Assembly (NCBI RefSeq): GCF_000277645.1
Contig: NZ_AKGG01000005.1
Span: 310,001-374,000, forward strand
Direction: 5' to 3'
Origin: Weissella koreensis KCTC 3621
Lineage (GTDB): Bacteria > Bacillota > Bacilli > Lactobacillales > Lactobacillaceae
DNA: 64,000 nucleotides
Each line of letters begins with the position of its first letter. Positions within the stretch are counted from its first letter, which is position 1. Shown in pieces: positions 17,084 to 26,258 of this stretch. The position numbers and the translations under genes were made by a program. Below the pieces are notes generated by a model, which saw nothing but the letters and a program-made list of their open reading frames with translations, did not search any database and had not been told where the DNA came from.

Positions 17084-18418
17084 ATGATTGAACGATATAC
17101 GCGGGCGGCGATGCAGAAAGTATGGTCATTAGAACAACAATACCAATCATGGCTGGAAGTGGAAATTGCAGTTATGGATGGCTTGGTACAAGAAGGTGGA
17201 CGAGTTTCTGAATTGCGATCGATCCGACCAACAGTTACTGAATTGGCGTTAGTTGAGCAAAATGCAAAATTTAATGTTGAAGAAATCGCTGATTTAGAAA
17301 AAGTTACCAAACATGATATGGTTGCGTTTACCCGAAATATATCAGCTTCATTAGGGCCTGAAAAAAAGTGGATTCATTATGGATTAACAAGTACTGACGT
17401 AGTAGATACCGCACAAGCTCTTCGTTTGCGAGATGCTAATAAAATTATTCGGAAAGAATTAATCGCATATAGCGATGTCTTACGTCGTTTAACTTTGAAA
17501 TATAAGACAACGGTTATGATGGGTAGAACTCATGGTGTTCATGCTGAACCAACCACGTTTGGGTTGGTTTTGGCCCGTTACTACCAAGCATCATTACGAA
17601 ATTTAGAACGTTTTGATCGAGTGGCATCTGAAATGGAAACAGGAAAATTGTCGGGGTCCGTTGGTACTTTTGCAAATATTTCGCCTGAAGTCGAGATGGC
17701 AGCGATGAAACGATTAAAGCTGCAACCACAACCGGTTGGTTCACAAGTTTTACCAAGAGATTTGCATGCTGATTATATTTCGACTTTGGCTTTAATTGGA
17801 ACTTCATTAGAGGAAGTTGCTGTTGAAATTCGAGGACTGCAACGTTCAGAAATTCATGAAGTCGAGGAGGGGTTTGCTGGAGGACAAAAAGGTTCTTCTT
17901 CAATGCCGCATAAACGTAATCCAATTGGCTCAGAAAATATTGTTGGTCTTTCACGAGTTTTACGGGGGATGACAATTCCGGCCTATGAGAATGTTCCGTT
18001 ATGGCATGAACGAGATATTTCGCATTCTTCAGCAGAACGGGTCATTTTACCTGAGGCAACGTCGACATTAGACTATATGTTACATCGGATGACCAATATT
18101 CTTGATAATTTACAAGTATTTCCAGAACAAATGAAAAAGAATATGAATAGAACTTATGGTTTAATTTATTCACAACGATTGATGTATGCACTAATGGATG
18201 ATGCTGATTTTTCAAGAGAGCAAGCATATGATGTAGTACAACCATTAACTGCACGTGCCTGGGATGAACAAATTCAATTTAGAAGTTTAGTTGATGCTGA
18301 TCCAGTGATTCAAGAAAAATTAAGTAAGAAGCAAGTTGATGATGCATTTGATTATCATTGGCATTTACGTCATGTTGACGATGTGTTTGCTCGTCTTAAT
18401 TTGAATGATGGTGAGTAA
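17084..18418 (+). CDS. purB: Adenylosuccinate lyase
   Basis: Cleaves SAICAR in purine synthesis and adenylosuccinate in AMP synthesis. The fumarase/aspartase superfamily signature GSSSMPHKRNP is near residue 270; TSTDVVDT and GRTHGVHAEPTTFG carry other active-site residues. 444 residues against about 431 in B. subtilis. It stands alone with its own terminator, not in a pur operon, which fits a role in AMP/GMP balance and salvage. Upstream spacer shows no clear PurR box. Confidence 0.96.
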   Translation: MIERYTRAAMQKVWSLEQQYQSWLEVEIAVMDGLVQEGGRVSELRSIRPTVTELALVEQNAKFNVEEIADLEKVTKHDMVAFTRNISASLGPEKKWIHYGLTSTDVVDTAQALRLRDANKIIRKELIAYSDVLRRLTLKYKTTVMMGRTHGVHAEPTTFGLVLARYYQASLRNLERFDRVASEMETGKLSGSVGTFANISPEVEMAAMKRLKLQPQPVGSQVLPRDLHADYISTLALIGTSLEEVAVEIRGLQRSEIHEVEEGFAGGQKGSSSMPHKRNPIGSENIVGLSRVLRGMTIPAYENVPLWHERDISHSSAERVILPEATSTLDYMLHRMTNILDNLQVFPEQMKKNMNRTYGLIYSQRLMYALMDDADFSREQAYDVVQPLTARAWDEQIQFRSLVDADPVIQEKLSKKQVDDAFDYHWHLRHVDDVFARLNLNDGE

Positions 18419-18457
18419 AAAAAGTAATAACGATTATAAAAATAAAAAACAATAAAT

Positions 18458-18490
18458 AAAACTGGGGCATAATTTGTCTCAGTTTTTTTC
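18458..18490 (+). terminator. Terminator after purB
   Basis: AAACTGGGGCA pairs with TGTCTCAGTTT, then a run of T. Confidence 0.85.
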
Positions 18491-18574
18491 TATAGGTGGG
18501 AATCATAAGTTAAAGTTAACTTTCAAGGTTTTCTTGTTATATAATAGAAGTAACACACAATAAGGGAGTAAGGC

Positions 18575-19237
18575 ATGACAAAATTATATTTTATTCGTCA
18601 CGGTAAAACAGAATGGAACAACGAGGGACGCTTCCAAGGAGCGCAAGGAGATTCACCATTGTTACCGGAGTCATACGAACAAATTGAAAAATTGGGAAAC
18701 TATCTACAAGATATTGAATTTAAACATGCTTTTATTTCACCACTAAGGCGGGCACGTCTAACAGCTGAGGGAACATTAAGCCTACTTAAGAATCGACCAT
18801 CAATGACTTTGAATTCTGGGTTAATTGAATTTAAATTGGGTGCTTGGGAAGGGCAGACTTTTGCTGCTGTGAAGAAAAATCAAGCAGAACAATATGAGGC
18901 CTGGCGTAATCATCCCGACCAATATGATGCCACCCAAGTTCCTGGAGCAGAGACATTTGAAGCCGTTCAAAAACGGTTTAAATATGCAGTTGATGAAGCA
19001 GTTCGAGCTTACGGTGGAGAAGATGTCAATTTGATTTTCTTTGCGCATGGTATGTTGTTGACAATTGGAATTGAAACTTTGTTAGAAAAGCCGTTAGCCC
19101 AATTACGGGCACGAGGTGGCTTAAGCAATACTTCAACATCTATTTTAGAGACCAATGATGGACAGACTTATCATGAAATTTCACGAAACGATACAAGCTA
19201 TTTAGGAGTCATTGACGATCCAAGTAATACGATATAA
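18575..19237 (+). CDS. Histidine phosphatase family protein (GpmB-like)
   Basis: Phosphoglycerate-mutase-like phosphatase. The RHG motif with the phospho-accepting His9 is in FIRHGKTEWNNEGRFQG; SPLRRARLTAEG carries the second Arg and FFAHGMLL the second catalytic His. 220 residues. Substrate unknown; such proteins are usually broad phosphatases rather than glycolytic mutases. Followed by the TPR gene after 23 nt. Confidence 0.88.
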   Translation: MTKLYFIRHGKTEWNNEGRFQGAQGDSPLLPESYEQIEKLGNYLQDIEFKHAFISPLRRARLTAEGTLSLLKNRPSMTLNSGLIEFKLGAWEGQTFAAVKKNQAEQYEAWRNHPDQYDATQVPGAETFEAVQKRFKYAVDEAVRAYGGEDVNLIFFAHGMLLTIGIETLLEKPLAQLRARGGLSNTSTSILETNDGQTYHEISRNDTSYLGVIDDPSNTI

Positions 19238-19260
19238 ATTGACAGGAGGTACAATTACAT

Positions 19261-19926
19261 ATGGTAGAAGCAAAAGATGAAGAAAACAAACTACAAGCCG
19301 ATATGCATCAATTGGTCGAACTAATTCAAAAAGATGAGAATAATTGGCGTGCTTATGTTGATTTAGTCAATTTATTGGCAACAAGTGAAAATTTAGTTGA
19401 GGCTGAGGAACTGGGTCTTAAAAGTTTAGCGCTATTTAAGGAAGATCAAGTTGCACAAGACAATTTACATTATACGTTGGGTAACGTCTATTATTTAGCT
19501 GGTAGCTACGAACGCGCGAATGAATTCTTTCAATTAGTTACTGATGAGCAATTAAAGTATGATGCTGTTATGATGCAGGCTCAAACTTGGTATAATCAAC
19601 AAAATTATCAAAAAGCTCTCGTTTATGCACTAACCGGGACGGAAATGCCGGAAAATGATTTAGCTGGTTTTATTTTACTAGGTAATATTTGGTTAAGTTT
19701 AGAAAATATGGAACAAGCAGCATCTGCTTTTGAACAGGCATTAAGCTTTGATGAAAATAATTTTGATGCCAATTTTGGCCGGGGATTAATTGCAACTGTT
19801 TTAAAAGAGGCCTCGAACCCTTGGTTTAAACGAGCACAAGCTCTTGATGAAAAACATTTTGAACAACAAGCAGGGCAATTAGATGCTTTAACGCAAATTA
19901 TGATGGGAAATGATACCAATGAATGA
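19261..19926 (+). CDS. Tetratricopeptide-repeat protein
   Basis: 221-residue protein with tandem TPR-like helical pairs: LHYTLGNVYYLAGSYERANEFF, then WYNQQNYQKALVYAL and a clear FILLGNIWLSLENMEQAAS repeat. Acts presumably as a protein-binding scaffold; partner unknown. GGAGG ribosome site at 19244-19248. Its last codons overlap the start of recD2, so the two are translationally coupled, a pairing that is common in Lactobacillales. Confidence 0.85.
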   Translation: MVEAKDEENKLQADMHQLVELIQKDENNWRAYVDLVNLLATSENLVEAEELGLKSLALFKEDQVAQDNLHYTLGNVYYLAGSYERANEFFQLVTDEQLKYDAVMMQAQTWYNQQNYQKALVYALTGTEMPENDLAGFILLGNIWLSLENMEQAASAFEQALSFDENNFDANFGRGLIATVLKEASNPWFKRAQALDEKHFEQQAGQLDALTQIMMGNDTNE

Positions 19927-22456
19927 TATTCGCGATTTAATGGTGGATGATGCACCAGCGATGATTGCTCAGGTTCAAGGAATTATTTTTTCAGCAACAG
20001 ATAGCTTTTATAAAGTGATTGCAGTTAAGATTGATGAAAAGAACTTTGAATATGATGGGGATGAAATTACAGTCACTGGTTCTTTTGGAGATCTTCAAAT
20101 TGGATCAAATTATCAATTCACTGGTCAACTTAAAAATCATGCTCGTTTTGGACAACAGTTTGCGAGTGAACATTATCAACGGTTAGATACCAGTTCAGCA
20201 GCAGGATTAGTGCAATACCTTTCTGGAGCTGATTTTACGGGAATTGGTGCTAAAACAGCTGAAAAAATTGTCGATAGTTTAGGTACAGATGCAATTGACC
20301 AAATTTTAGATAATCCGGCTGTGTTAAATAATATTGGGTTGAGTGAAAAGCAAAGTTCCACGCTTGTAGAACAGTTAAAACAATCCGATGGGATGGAACG
20401 TTCAATTATTGCTTTGAACCAATTTGGCTTTGGATCGGCTTTAGCAACTACTATTTATGAGCACTATGAAAATGAAACCTTAGAAATCCTTAAAAATGAT
20501 CCATATCGAATGGTGTGGGAAATTGACGGAGTTTCATTTAATCGAATTGATCAAATTGTTTTACAAGAAGGTTTGGATCCCCTTGATCCCAGACGCATTC
20601 AAGCAGGGGTTGTCGCAGCTATGAATAAAGCGACTTTTGAACAAGGGGACACATATGTTGAATTAAGTGTTCTAAGTTATGCTGCTAAACGGTCGTTAGA
20701 ACGAAATGACCATACACAAATTGAACCGGAAGTAATACAAAATGCTTTGCTGGATTTAGTAGAGCAAGAAATTGTTGTTGCAGATGATGATCGGTTATTT
20801 ATGACCAACTTATACTATGCAGAAGTTGGAATTGCTCAACGAATTGTGGAACTAAATTCGCAAAAAGGTATCTTTCCAAGACGTGCCGTTGAAAAAGTCC
20901 TTAAGCAGGTAGAAAAGCAACATCAACTGCAATATACTGATGAGCAGCATGAAGCAATGCTAGCCGCTTTAACAAGTAAATTGTTTATTTTAACGGGAGG
21001 ACCTGGGACCGGTAAAACTACCATTATTAATGGGGTTGTCGATGCCTTTGGCCGTTTGTTACAACAAGATGGTTTAGATGAAGATAAAATTGAGTCAGCA
21101 ATTAAGTTAGCAGCACCTACCGGACGAGCAGCTAAGCGTTTATCCGAAGCGACTGGGAAACCAGCGGCGACAATTCACCGTTTGCTAGGTATTTCAGGAC
21201 GTGAAAGTTTATCCGATTTAGATTTAGATCCATTAGAAGGGCAACTTTTAATAATTGATGAGATGTCAATGGTAGATACTGAACTATTTAGCTTCTTGTT
21301 AGAAAACACCCCTAATTCAATGCAAATTATTTTAGTAGGAGATAAAGATCAACTGCCATCAGTAGGTCCGGGTCGAGTTTTCTATGATTTGCTAAGTAGT
21401 GGAAAGTTAAATTATCGCGAATTGGCAACAATTCATCGACAAGACGCAGATTCTACGATTATTGAATTAGCTAATGAAGTTAAACGTGGGCAACTACCTA
21501 TTGATTTAATGCAGCGTCAGCCCGATCGTTCATTTTTCCCCGCACACGTTCAACAAATTCCGGATGCGATGGAAAAAATCATTATGAGTTGGATTGAACG
21601 AGGCAATTCAGTTCGCGATATGCAAATTTTAGCGCCGATGTATAAAACTGATGCAGGAGTAAACCGGTTAAATCTATTAGCTCAAGATCTTTTTAATCCT
21701 AAGACAAAACAGAAGCGTGAGATAATGTGGCGTGAAGGCGATTTTGAATTTGGCTTTAGAATTGGCGATAAAGTCATGCAAAAAGCCAATGATCCAGAAC
21801 ACGATGTTTTTAATGGTGATATTGGTTATATCAAAACGATTATGTTTGCGAAAGATCCTGAAAATGAAATGAAAGTTGATTACATTGAAGTTGATTTTGA
21901 CAATAATTATGTTTTGTATCAAAGAACTGATTTTATGAATCTTACTTTAGCTTATGCAACCACAATTCATAAAGCTCAAGGCGGTGAATATTCATTAGTT
22001 ATTATGCCGTTAGTACAGGCTTTTAACCGAATGCTACAACGCAATTTGCTTTACACTGGCCTTACACGAGCGAAGGATTCGTTGGTTCTATTGGGCGAAC
22101 CAGGGGCATATCAACAGGCTGCTCAAACTGAGGGAGCTAAACGGAAAACGATGCTACCTACGCGTTTGGAAAAAGCTTTAGTGGGAATTTTACCTAAAGG
22201 CCCAACGCAAAAGGTGGAAGTTTCCGATCAAGATGTAGCAGTAGATCGGGATAATAAAGTTATATCAGAAAAGGGTTCTAAAACTGAATGGATCGATGAC
22301 ATAACTGAGCCTGGTTTAAACCATGAGCAACAATCTATAGCGATTAAAGAGGAAGTACCAGTTAATAAAAATCAGCTTAAACTCGCCATGATTCAAGCAC
22401 AAACGATAGACCCCAATGTGGGGATGATGGGGGTGTCACCTTATGACTTTATGTAA
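19919..22456 (+). CDS. recD2: RecD2 family 5'-3' DNA helicase
   Basis: SF1B helicase of the RecD2 (YrrC) type that works without RecBC, in replication-fork maintenance and repair. N-terminal OB-like part, helix-hairpin-helix region (YLSGADFTGIGAKTAEKIV), Walker A GGPGTGKTT near residue 361, DEMSMVD (Walker B), GDKDQLPSVGPG, and C-terminal motifs TTIHKAQGGEY and LYTGLTRAKD. About 845 residues. Start chosen at ATG 19919, 10 nt after GGGA; ATG 19910 is only one base from it. It overlaps the TPR gene stop (19924-19926). Confidence 0.93.
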   Translation: MNDIRDLMVDDAPAMIAQVQGIIFSATDSFYKVIAVKIDEKNFEYDGDEITVTGSFGDLQIGSNYQFTGQLKNHARFGQQFASEHYQRLDTSSAAGLVQYLSGADFTGIGAKTAEKIVDSLGTDAIDQILDNPAVLNNIGLSEKQSSTLVEQLKQSDGMERSIIALNQFGFGSALATTIYEHYENETLEILKNDPYRMVWEIDGVSFNRIDQIVLQEGLDPLDPRRIQAGVVAAMNKATFEQGDTYVELSVLSYAAKRSLERNDHTQIEPEVIQNALLDLVEQEIVVADDDRLFMTNLYYAEVGIAQRIVELNSQKGIFPRRAVEKVLKQVEKQHQLQYTDEQHEAMLAALTSKLFILTGGPGTGKTTIINGVVDAFGRLLQQDGLDEDKIESAIKLAAPTGRAAKRLSEATGKPAATIHRLLGISGRESLSDLDLDPLEGQLLIIDEMSMVDTELFSFLLENTPNSMQIILVGDKDQLPSVGPGRVFYDLLSSGKLNYRELATIHRQDADSTIIELANEVKRGQLPIDLMQRQPDRSFFPAHVQQIPDAMEKIIMSWIERGNSVRDMQILAPMYKTDAGVNRLNLLAQDLFNPKTKQKREIMWREGDFEFGFRIGDKVMQKANDPEHDVFNGDIGYIKTIMFAKDPENEMKVDYIEVDFDNNYVLYQRTDFMNLTLAYATTIHKAQGGEYSLVIMPLVQAFNRMLQRNLLYTGLTRAKDSLVLLGEPGAYQQAAQTEGAKRKTMLPTRLEKALVGILPKGPTQKVEVSDQDVAVDRDNKVISEKGSKTEWIDDITEPGLNHEQQSIAIKEEVPVNKNQLKLAMIQAQTIDPNVGMMGVSPYDFM

Positions 22457-22541
22457 ATTAAATGCAACTCAGCGTAAATTTATTTTAGGGTTGGGGGCGC
22501 TGTTAATCGGCTTAAAAGTCCATCATCGGACTGCTGAATAG
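22443..22541 (+). CDS. Possible 32-residue membrane peptide between recD2 and cca
   Basis: An ORF in a different frame begins at ATG 22443 inside the end of recD2 and stops at 22541, with its stop overlapping the GGAGG ribosome site of cca. A GGGGGTG stretch lies about 7 nt before the ATG. The peptide has a basic start (MTLCKLNATQRKF) and one hydrophobic stretch (ILGLGALLIGL), as in single-pass small membrane proteins. It fills the whole recD2-cca gap. It could also be chance; no homologue recognised. Confidence 0.4.
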   Translation: MTLCKLNATQRKFILGLGALLIGLKVHHRTAE

Positions 22542-22550
22542 GAGGATTTT

Positions 22551-23771
22551 ATGCAATTACAAAAATTACCATTAGAATTTGAAAATGCTTTGCCAATCGT
22601 ACAAAAACTTGAGGATGCTGGATATGAAGCGTATTTTGTTGGCGGTTCGGTCCGGGATACTTTATTAAAAAAGCCAATTCATGATGTCGATATTGCAACT
22701 TCAGCCTATCCAGAAGAAGTTAAAACTATTTTTAATAAAACTGTTGATACTGGAATTGAGCATGGGACTGTGATGGTATTAGATCATGGAAATGGTTACG
22801 AAATTACTACATTTCGAACAGAATCATCTTACACTGATTTTAGACGTCCAGATGAAGTTAAATTTGTGCGGCAACTGGCTGATGATTTAAAGCGTCGTGA
22901 TTTTACCGTAAATGCTTTAGCAGTTAAAAGTAATGGTGAAATTGTGGATTTATTTGATGGATTAACTGATCTAAGGCAACAAACTTTACGAGCAGTTGGA
23001 AGTGCTGATGAACGATTTCATGAGGATGCTTTACGAATGATGCGTGCTGTTCGTTTTGCTGCCCAATTAGATTTTAATTTGGATCCTGAAACGAAATTGG
23101 CTATTAAAAATAATGCAGAATTATTGCAAAATATATCAGTTGAACGAATTAATGTTGAATTCACTAAATTATTGCAAGGTAAAAATGCCCAATTTGGATT
23201 ATTAGCATTGCTAAGCACGGGTCTAAATGAATATATGCCAGGGCTCAATCATACAGAAATTGATTTATGGGGATATGCAGAATTATTGGCCGTTGATCAA
23301 GCACATACGGATGCTGAAGCTTGGACTTTGCTGGCTTTTGAATTAGGATTAACCACTGTGGATGTGAAGGATTTTTTGAAATTATGGAAGCAAAGTAATG
23401 AATTAATTCAAACCATTCAGCGTTCGTTAGATCTTTTGAATCAATTGCGCTTAGATGATGCAAGTAATTGGCAATTATACGCAACTGGTTCAGCAATAGA
23501 CAATGCACTATCGGTACTGAAATTAAGTGAATTGACCATTGATTCAGAGCGATTAAGAGAACGGTATCAAAATTTAGCAATTCATCAACGCAATGACCTA
23601 AAAGTGAATGGTAAAATTTTGAAAGATAAACTTAATTTAAATCCGGGACCAATTCTAGGTAAATTATTAACTGTCTTAGAACAAGCGGTGGTTGCGGGAC
23701 AAGTTAAAAACGATGAGACAATTTTATTGAAATATGCTGCTGATTATCTTCAAAAACATCCAAAAGTATAA
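22551..23771 (+). CDS. cca: CCA tRNA nucleotidyltransferase
   Basis: Adds or repairs the 3' CCA end of tRNAs without a template. Class II head motif GGSVRDTLL and catalytic DVDIAT near residues 29-50, the RRDFTVNAL template-binding block, and RFHEDALRMMRAVRFA follow. 406 residues. Start ATG 22551 with AGGAGG 7 nt upstream. Works downstream of RNase Z (rnz, also in this window) for tRNAs without encoded CCA. Followed by a yitT-like gene after 71 nt. Confidence 0.95.
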   Translation: MQLQKLPLEFENALPIVQKLEDAGYEAYFVGGSVRDTLLKKPIHDVDIATSAYPEEVKTIFNKTVDTGIEHGTVMVLDHGNGYEITTFRTESSYTDFRRPDEVKFVRQLADDLKRRDFTVNALAVKSNGEIVDLFDGLTDLRQQTLRAVGSADERFHEDALRMMRAVRFAAQLDFNLDPETKLAIKNNAELLQNISVERINVEFTKLLQGKNAQFGLLALLSTGLNEYMPGLNHTEIDLWGYAELLAVDQAHTDAEAWTLLAFELGLTTVDVKDFLKLWKQSNELIQTIQRSLDLLNQLRLDDASNWQLYATGSAIDNALSVLKLSELTIDSERLRERYQNLAIHQRNDLKVNGKILKDKLNLNPGPILGKLLTVLEQAVVAGQVKNDETILLKYAADYLQKHPKV

Positions 23772-23842
23772 TTTAACCTAAGTTTAAATTATGGATGGTA
23801 TGATAAATGATATAAATATTAGGAAGATAGTGGGGATAGTAT

Positions 23843-24685
23843 ATGAATAGAAAACGACTAACTCAGCAAGGCTGGTTTCGAGTTTTAGCCATGGTAATTG
23901 CATTGGAAATGGTAGCTATCGCTATAAATTTCTTTTATGCACCAATTCATGTTGCAGCAGGTGGTGCAACTGGAGTTGCAATTTTATTGGATACGGCCTT
24001 TGGCATTAATCGCTCATTAACCGTTTTGATTTTTAATATTGCGATGATTATTTTATCGATCATTTTCTTAGACCGAAAAAGTGTTCGTAATATCACAGTT
24101 GGTAGTTTTCTACTGCCACTCTTGATGTACATAACTCCTAGCTATAAATTAGTTAATGACGCTGTTTTAGCGGTTATTATTGGCGGAGGAATTTTTGCAA
24201 CTGGGGTGGCTTTATTATACCGCTTGGAAGCTTCAGCAGGTGGGACCACTGTGCCACCTATGATTTTAAAGAAATTCTTTGGAATCAATACTGCTGTTTC
24301 ATTACTTTGTATTGATTTAACTATTACGTTATTTAATTTAATTGTCTCAAGTACGAATGCTTTCTTTTTAGCGGCTTTTTCATTGGTTGTGACGATGATT
24401 GTAATGCGTTATATTGAAACTGGGTTTGATTTAAAGCGCCAAGTTCAAATTATGAGCAATGATCATTTATCAGAAATTCACAAAATGTTATTGGATGAGA
24501 AATTGAGTTTGACTATTTATGAAGCCAGAGGTGGTTATACTAATGATGCCCGTGAGATGATTATGGTTATGTTAAATGGTAATGAATATGCTCACCTTTT
24601 ACGTAAAATTCATGATATTGATCCCGATGCTTTTATTACCACCACCAACGTAACAGAAGTTCATGGTGGAAGTTTGGGATATTAA
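23843..24685 (+). CDS. YitT family membrane protein
   Basis: 280 residues. The N-terminal two thirds hold five or six hydrophobic segments (for example LAMVIALEMVAIAINFFY, LLPLLMYITP, AVIIGGGIFATGVALLY) of the YitT/DUF161 fold, and the C-terminus is a soluble DUF2179 domain (LTIYEARGGYTNDAREMIMVML...). Family glycine motif AAGGATGVAILLD is present. Substrate unknown; family members are suggested to be transporters. Confidence 0.87.
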   Translation: MNRKRLTQQGWFRVLAMVIALEMVAIAINFFYAPIHVAAGGATGVAILLDTAFGINRSLTVLIFNIAMIILSIIFLDRKSVRNITVGSFLLPLLMYITPSYKLVNDAVLAVIIGGGIFATGVALLYRLEASAGGTTVPPMILKKFFGINTAVSLLCIDLTITLFNLIVSSTNAFFLAAFSLVVTMIVMRYIETGFDLKRQVQIMSNDHLSEIHKMLLDEKLSLTIYEARGGYTNDAREMIMVMLNGNEYAHLLRKIHDIDPDAFITTTNVTEVHGGSLGY

Positions 24686-24733
24686 TTTGAAAGAAGATAG
24701 TAATTCAAGAAAGTTCAGAAAGGACGTTGATTC

Positions 24734-25483
24734 ATGAGCGATCAATATCAATTTAATCAGTATCTTGATGCGGGAAATATTGATATTAGTTTAGTTTTAT
24801 TGCAAAGATATCATGAAATCGGTTTGACAGATCAAGAATTGATCATATATTTACAAATTAAAGCTATGCTAGATCGAGGGTATGTTGAACCAAGTACGGA
24901 AAAAATCGCTAAATATATGGGCTTGCAGCCAACGCAAGTTTTCTCAGGAATTGAAAATATGCGTGCTAAGAATTTAGTAGTTTTTGAAACTAAACGTGAT
25001 GAAAACAAACGATTGATAACTACTCTGAATTTTCATCAGTTATATCAAAAACTATTGGAATTACCGGATGAATCAGCTGTTCGAGCAGTTGATCGACAGT
25101 CGAATAATAATAATAGTTTTCGACAAATTAAAGATGAGCCAACACGAGCAGAAATTTTTACTATGTTGGAACAGGAATTTGGCCGATCGCTTTCACCAAT
25201 TGATTTAGAAATTGTTAGTAATTGGTTTGATGTTGATCATTTCTTACCAGTATTAATTCAAGAAGCGATTAAGGAAGCTGTGGCGAATCAAGCTTTGAAT
25301 TTACGATATATTGAATCAATTTTGGTGAATTGGACTAAGCAAAATTATCATTCTAAACAGGATGTTTTAAAAAATTCAAAAAGGCGTAAGAACTTTCAAA
25401 ATAAGCAAAATGGTATTAAAAAAGACACGCCTAAGATTCCTTTGGATGTTGACCTGTTAAGTTTGGACCCCAAACAATTATAA
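24734..25483 (+). CDS. dnaD: DnaD replication-initiation protein
   Basis: Primosome protein that helps load the replicative helicase in low-GC Gram-positives. N-terminal winged-helix region (LTDQELIIYLQIKAMLDRG...STEKIAKYMGL) and a C-terminal DnaD domain (FTMLEQEFGRSLSPIDLEIVSNWF ... LRYIESILVNW, split here) are recognisable. 249 residues with a basic tail. Preceded by AAAGGA. In other Firmicutes it sits beside nth and asnS; here mscL follows after 19 nt. Confidence 0.85.
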   Translation: MSDQYQFNQYLDAGNIDISLVLLQRYHEIGLTDQELIIYLQIKAMLDRGYVEPSTEKIAKYMGLQPTQVFSGIENMRAKNLVVFETKRDENKRLITTLNFHQLYQKLLELPDESAVRAVDRQSNNNNSFRQIKDEPTRAEIFTMLEQEFGRSLSPIDLEIVSNWFDVDHFLPVLIQEAIKEAVANQALNLRYIESILVNWTKQNYHSKQDVLKNSKRRKNFQNKQNGIKKDTPKIPLDVDLLSLDPKQL

Positions 25484-25502
25484 AAATTAAAGGGAACAAT
25501 TA

Positions 25503-26006
25503 ATGAAAAAGTGGAAAAAAAGTAAAATAAATGGTGTTTTACCTGAACAATTATCGGCGACAGTAAATCGGGTAAATGATTTAGGCGATATTGTCATGGA
25601 TAGTGCTCTGGCTGGTGATTTTCGTTCCTTTTTAACAGGTGATCGAGTGACTGGTTTTGCTATTGGTGTGGTCGTTGGAAACGCCTTTTCCAATTTTGTG
25701 AAGGATTTTGTTAATTTAATCAGTGGGATGTTACATTTTTTAGGTATTTGGATCCAAAAAGGTATCTGGCAATTTAACGTTATCCCTTGGGCTGATTTTG
25801 GCAAATCTTTTTTGACAATGATTTTGATTGCTGGTTCTGTGTTTTTCTTTATTCGGATCCTAAATACTTTCGTTGCAAGAAATCCTACAGAAAAATTTGG
25901 ATATAATGTTAATTTAATGGAAATTAAAGCTTTACGTAAAGAACAGCAGGAAACAAATCAATTATTGTCAGAATTAATATCGTTAGAGAAAAAACGGCAA
26001 AATTAG
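25503..26006 (+). CDS. mscL: Large-conductance mechanosensitive channel MscL
   Basis: Osmotic-shock safety valve in the membrane. Core: DFRSFLTGDRVTGFAIGVVVGNAFSNFV (amphipathic N-helix and TM1, split by me as DFRSFLTGDR + VTGFAIGVVVGNAF), then TM2 SFLTMILIAGSVFFFIRILN and a C-terminal coiled helix (LRKEQQETNQLLSELISLEKK). The protein is 167 residues; about 40 residues precede the usual N-terminus (MKKWKKSKINGVLPEQLSATV...). The only ribosome site is at that upstream ATG (AAAGGGAA), so the extension seems real. Confidence 0.82.
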   Translation: MKKWKKSKINGVLPEQLSATVNRVNDLGDIVMDSALAGDFRSFLTGDRVTGFAIGVVVGNAFSNFVKDFVNLISGMLHFLGIWIQKGIWQFNVIPWADFGKSFLTMILIAGSVFFFIRILNTFVARNPTEKFGYNVNLMEIKALRKEQQETNQLLSELISLEKKRQN

Positions 26007-26051
26007 GTTAAAATGTTATAATGGATTTATTAAATAAATGGGGTTAAAATA

Positions 26052-26195
26052 ATGAAAAAATATGATAAATTAGCAAAAAAGCAAGCAACTAAGATGACAA
26101 AAGATATTGAACTACAACTCAAGCGGGGACAAATTCATGTAGAACTGGTTGATTCACCAGAAGAAATGGATGAATTCTTAGCTGGATTACATTAA
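26052..26195 (+). CDS. 47-residue hypothetical protein
   Basis: A small ORF starting at ATG 26052 after AATGGGGTT. The peptide has a Lys-rich amphipathic first half (MKKYDKLAKKQATKMTKDIE) and an acidic second half (VELVDSPEEMDEFLAGLH). A -10-like TTATAAT lies near 26015. I do not recognise it. The spacing between mscL and mecA, codon use like the neighbours and the ribosome site support a real gene, but only comparison could settle it. Confidence 0.5.
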   Translation: MKKYDKLAKKQATKMTKDIELQLKRGQIHVELVDSPEEMDEFLAGLH

Positions 26196-26258
26196 TTTTT
26201 TAACAGTAAATCGAAAGATATTCGCGTTTGCTAAAAATTTAATGTAAAGGAGGTATGC

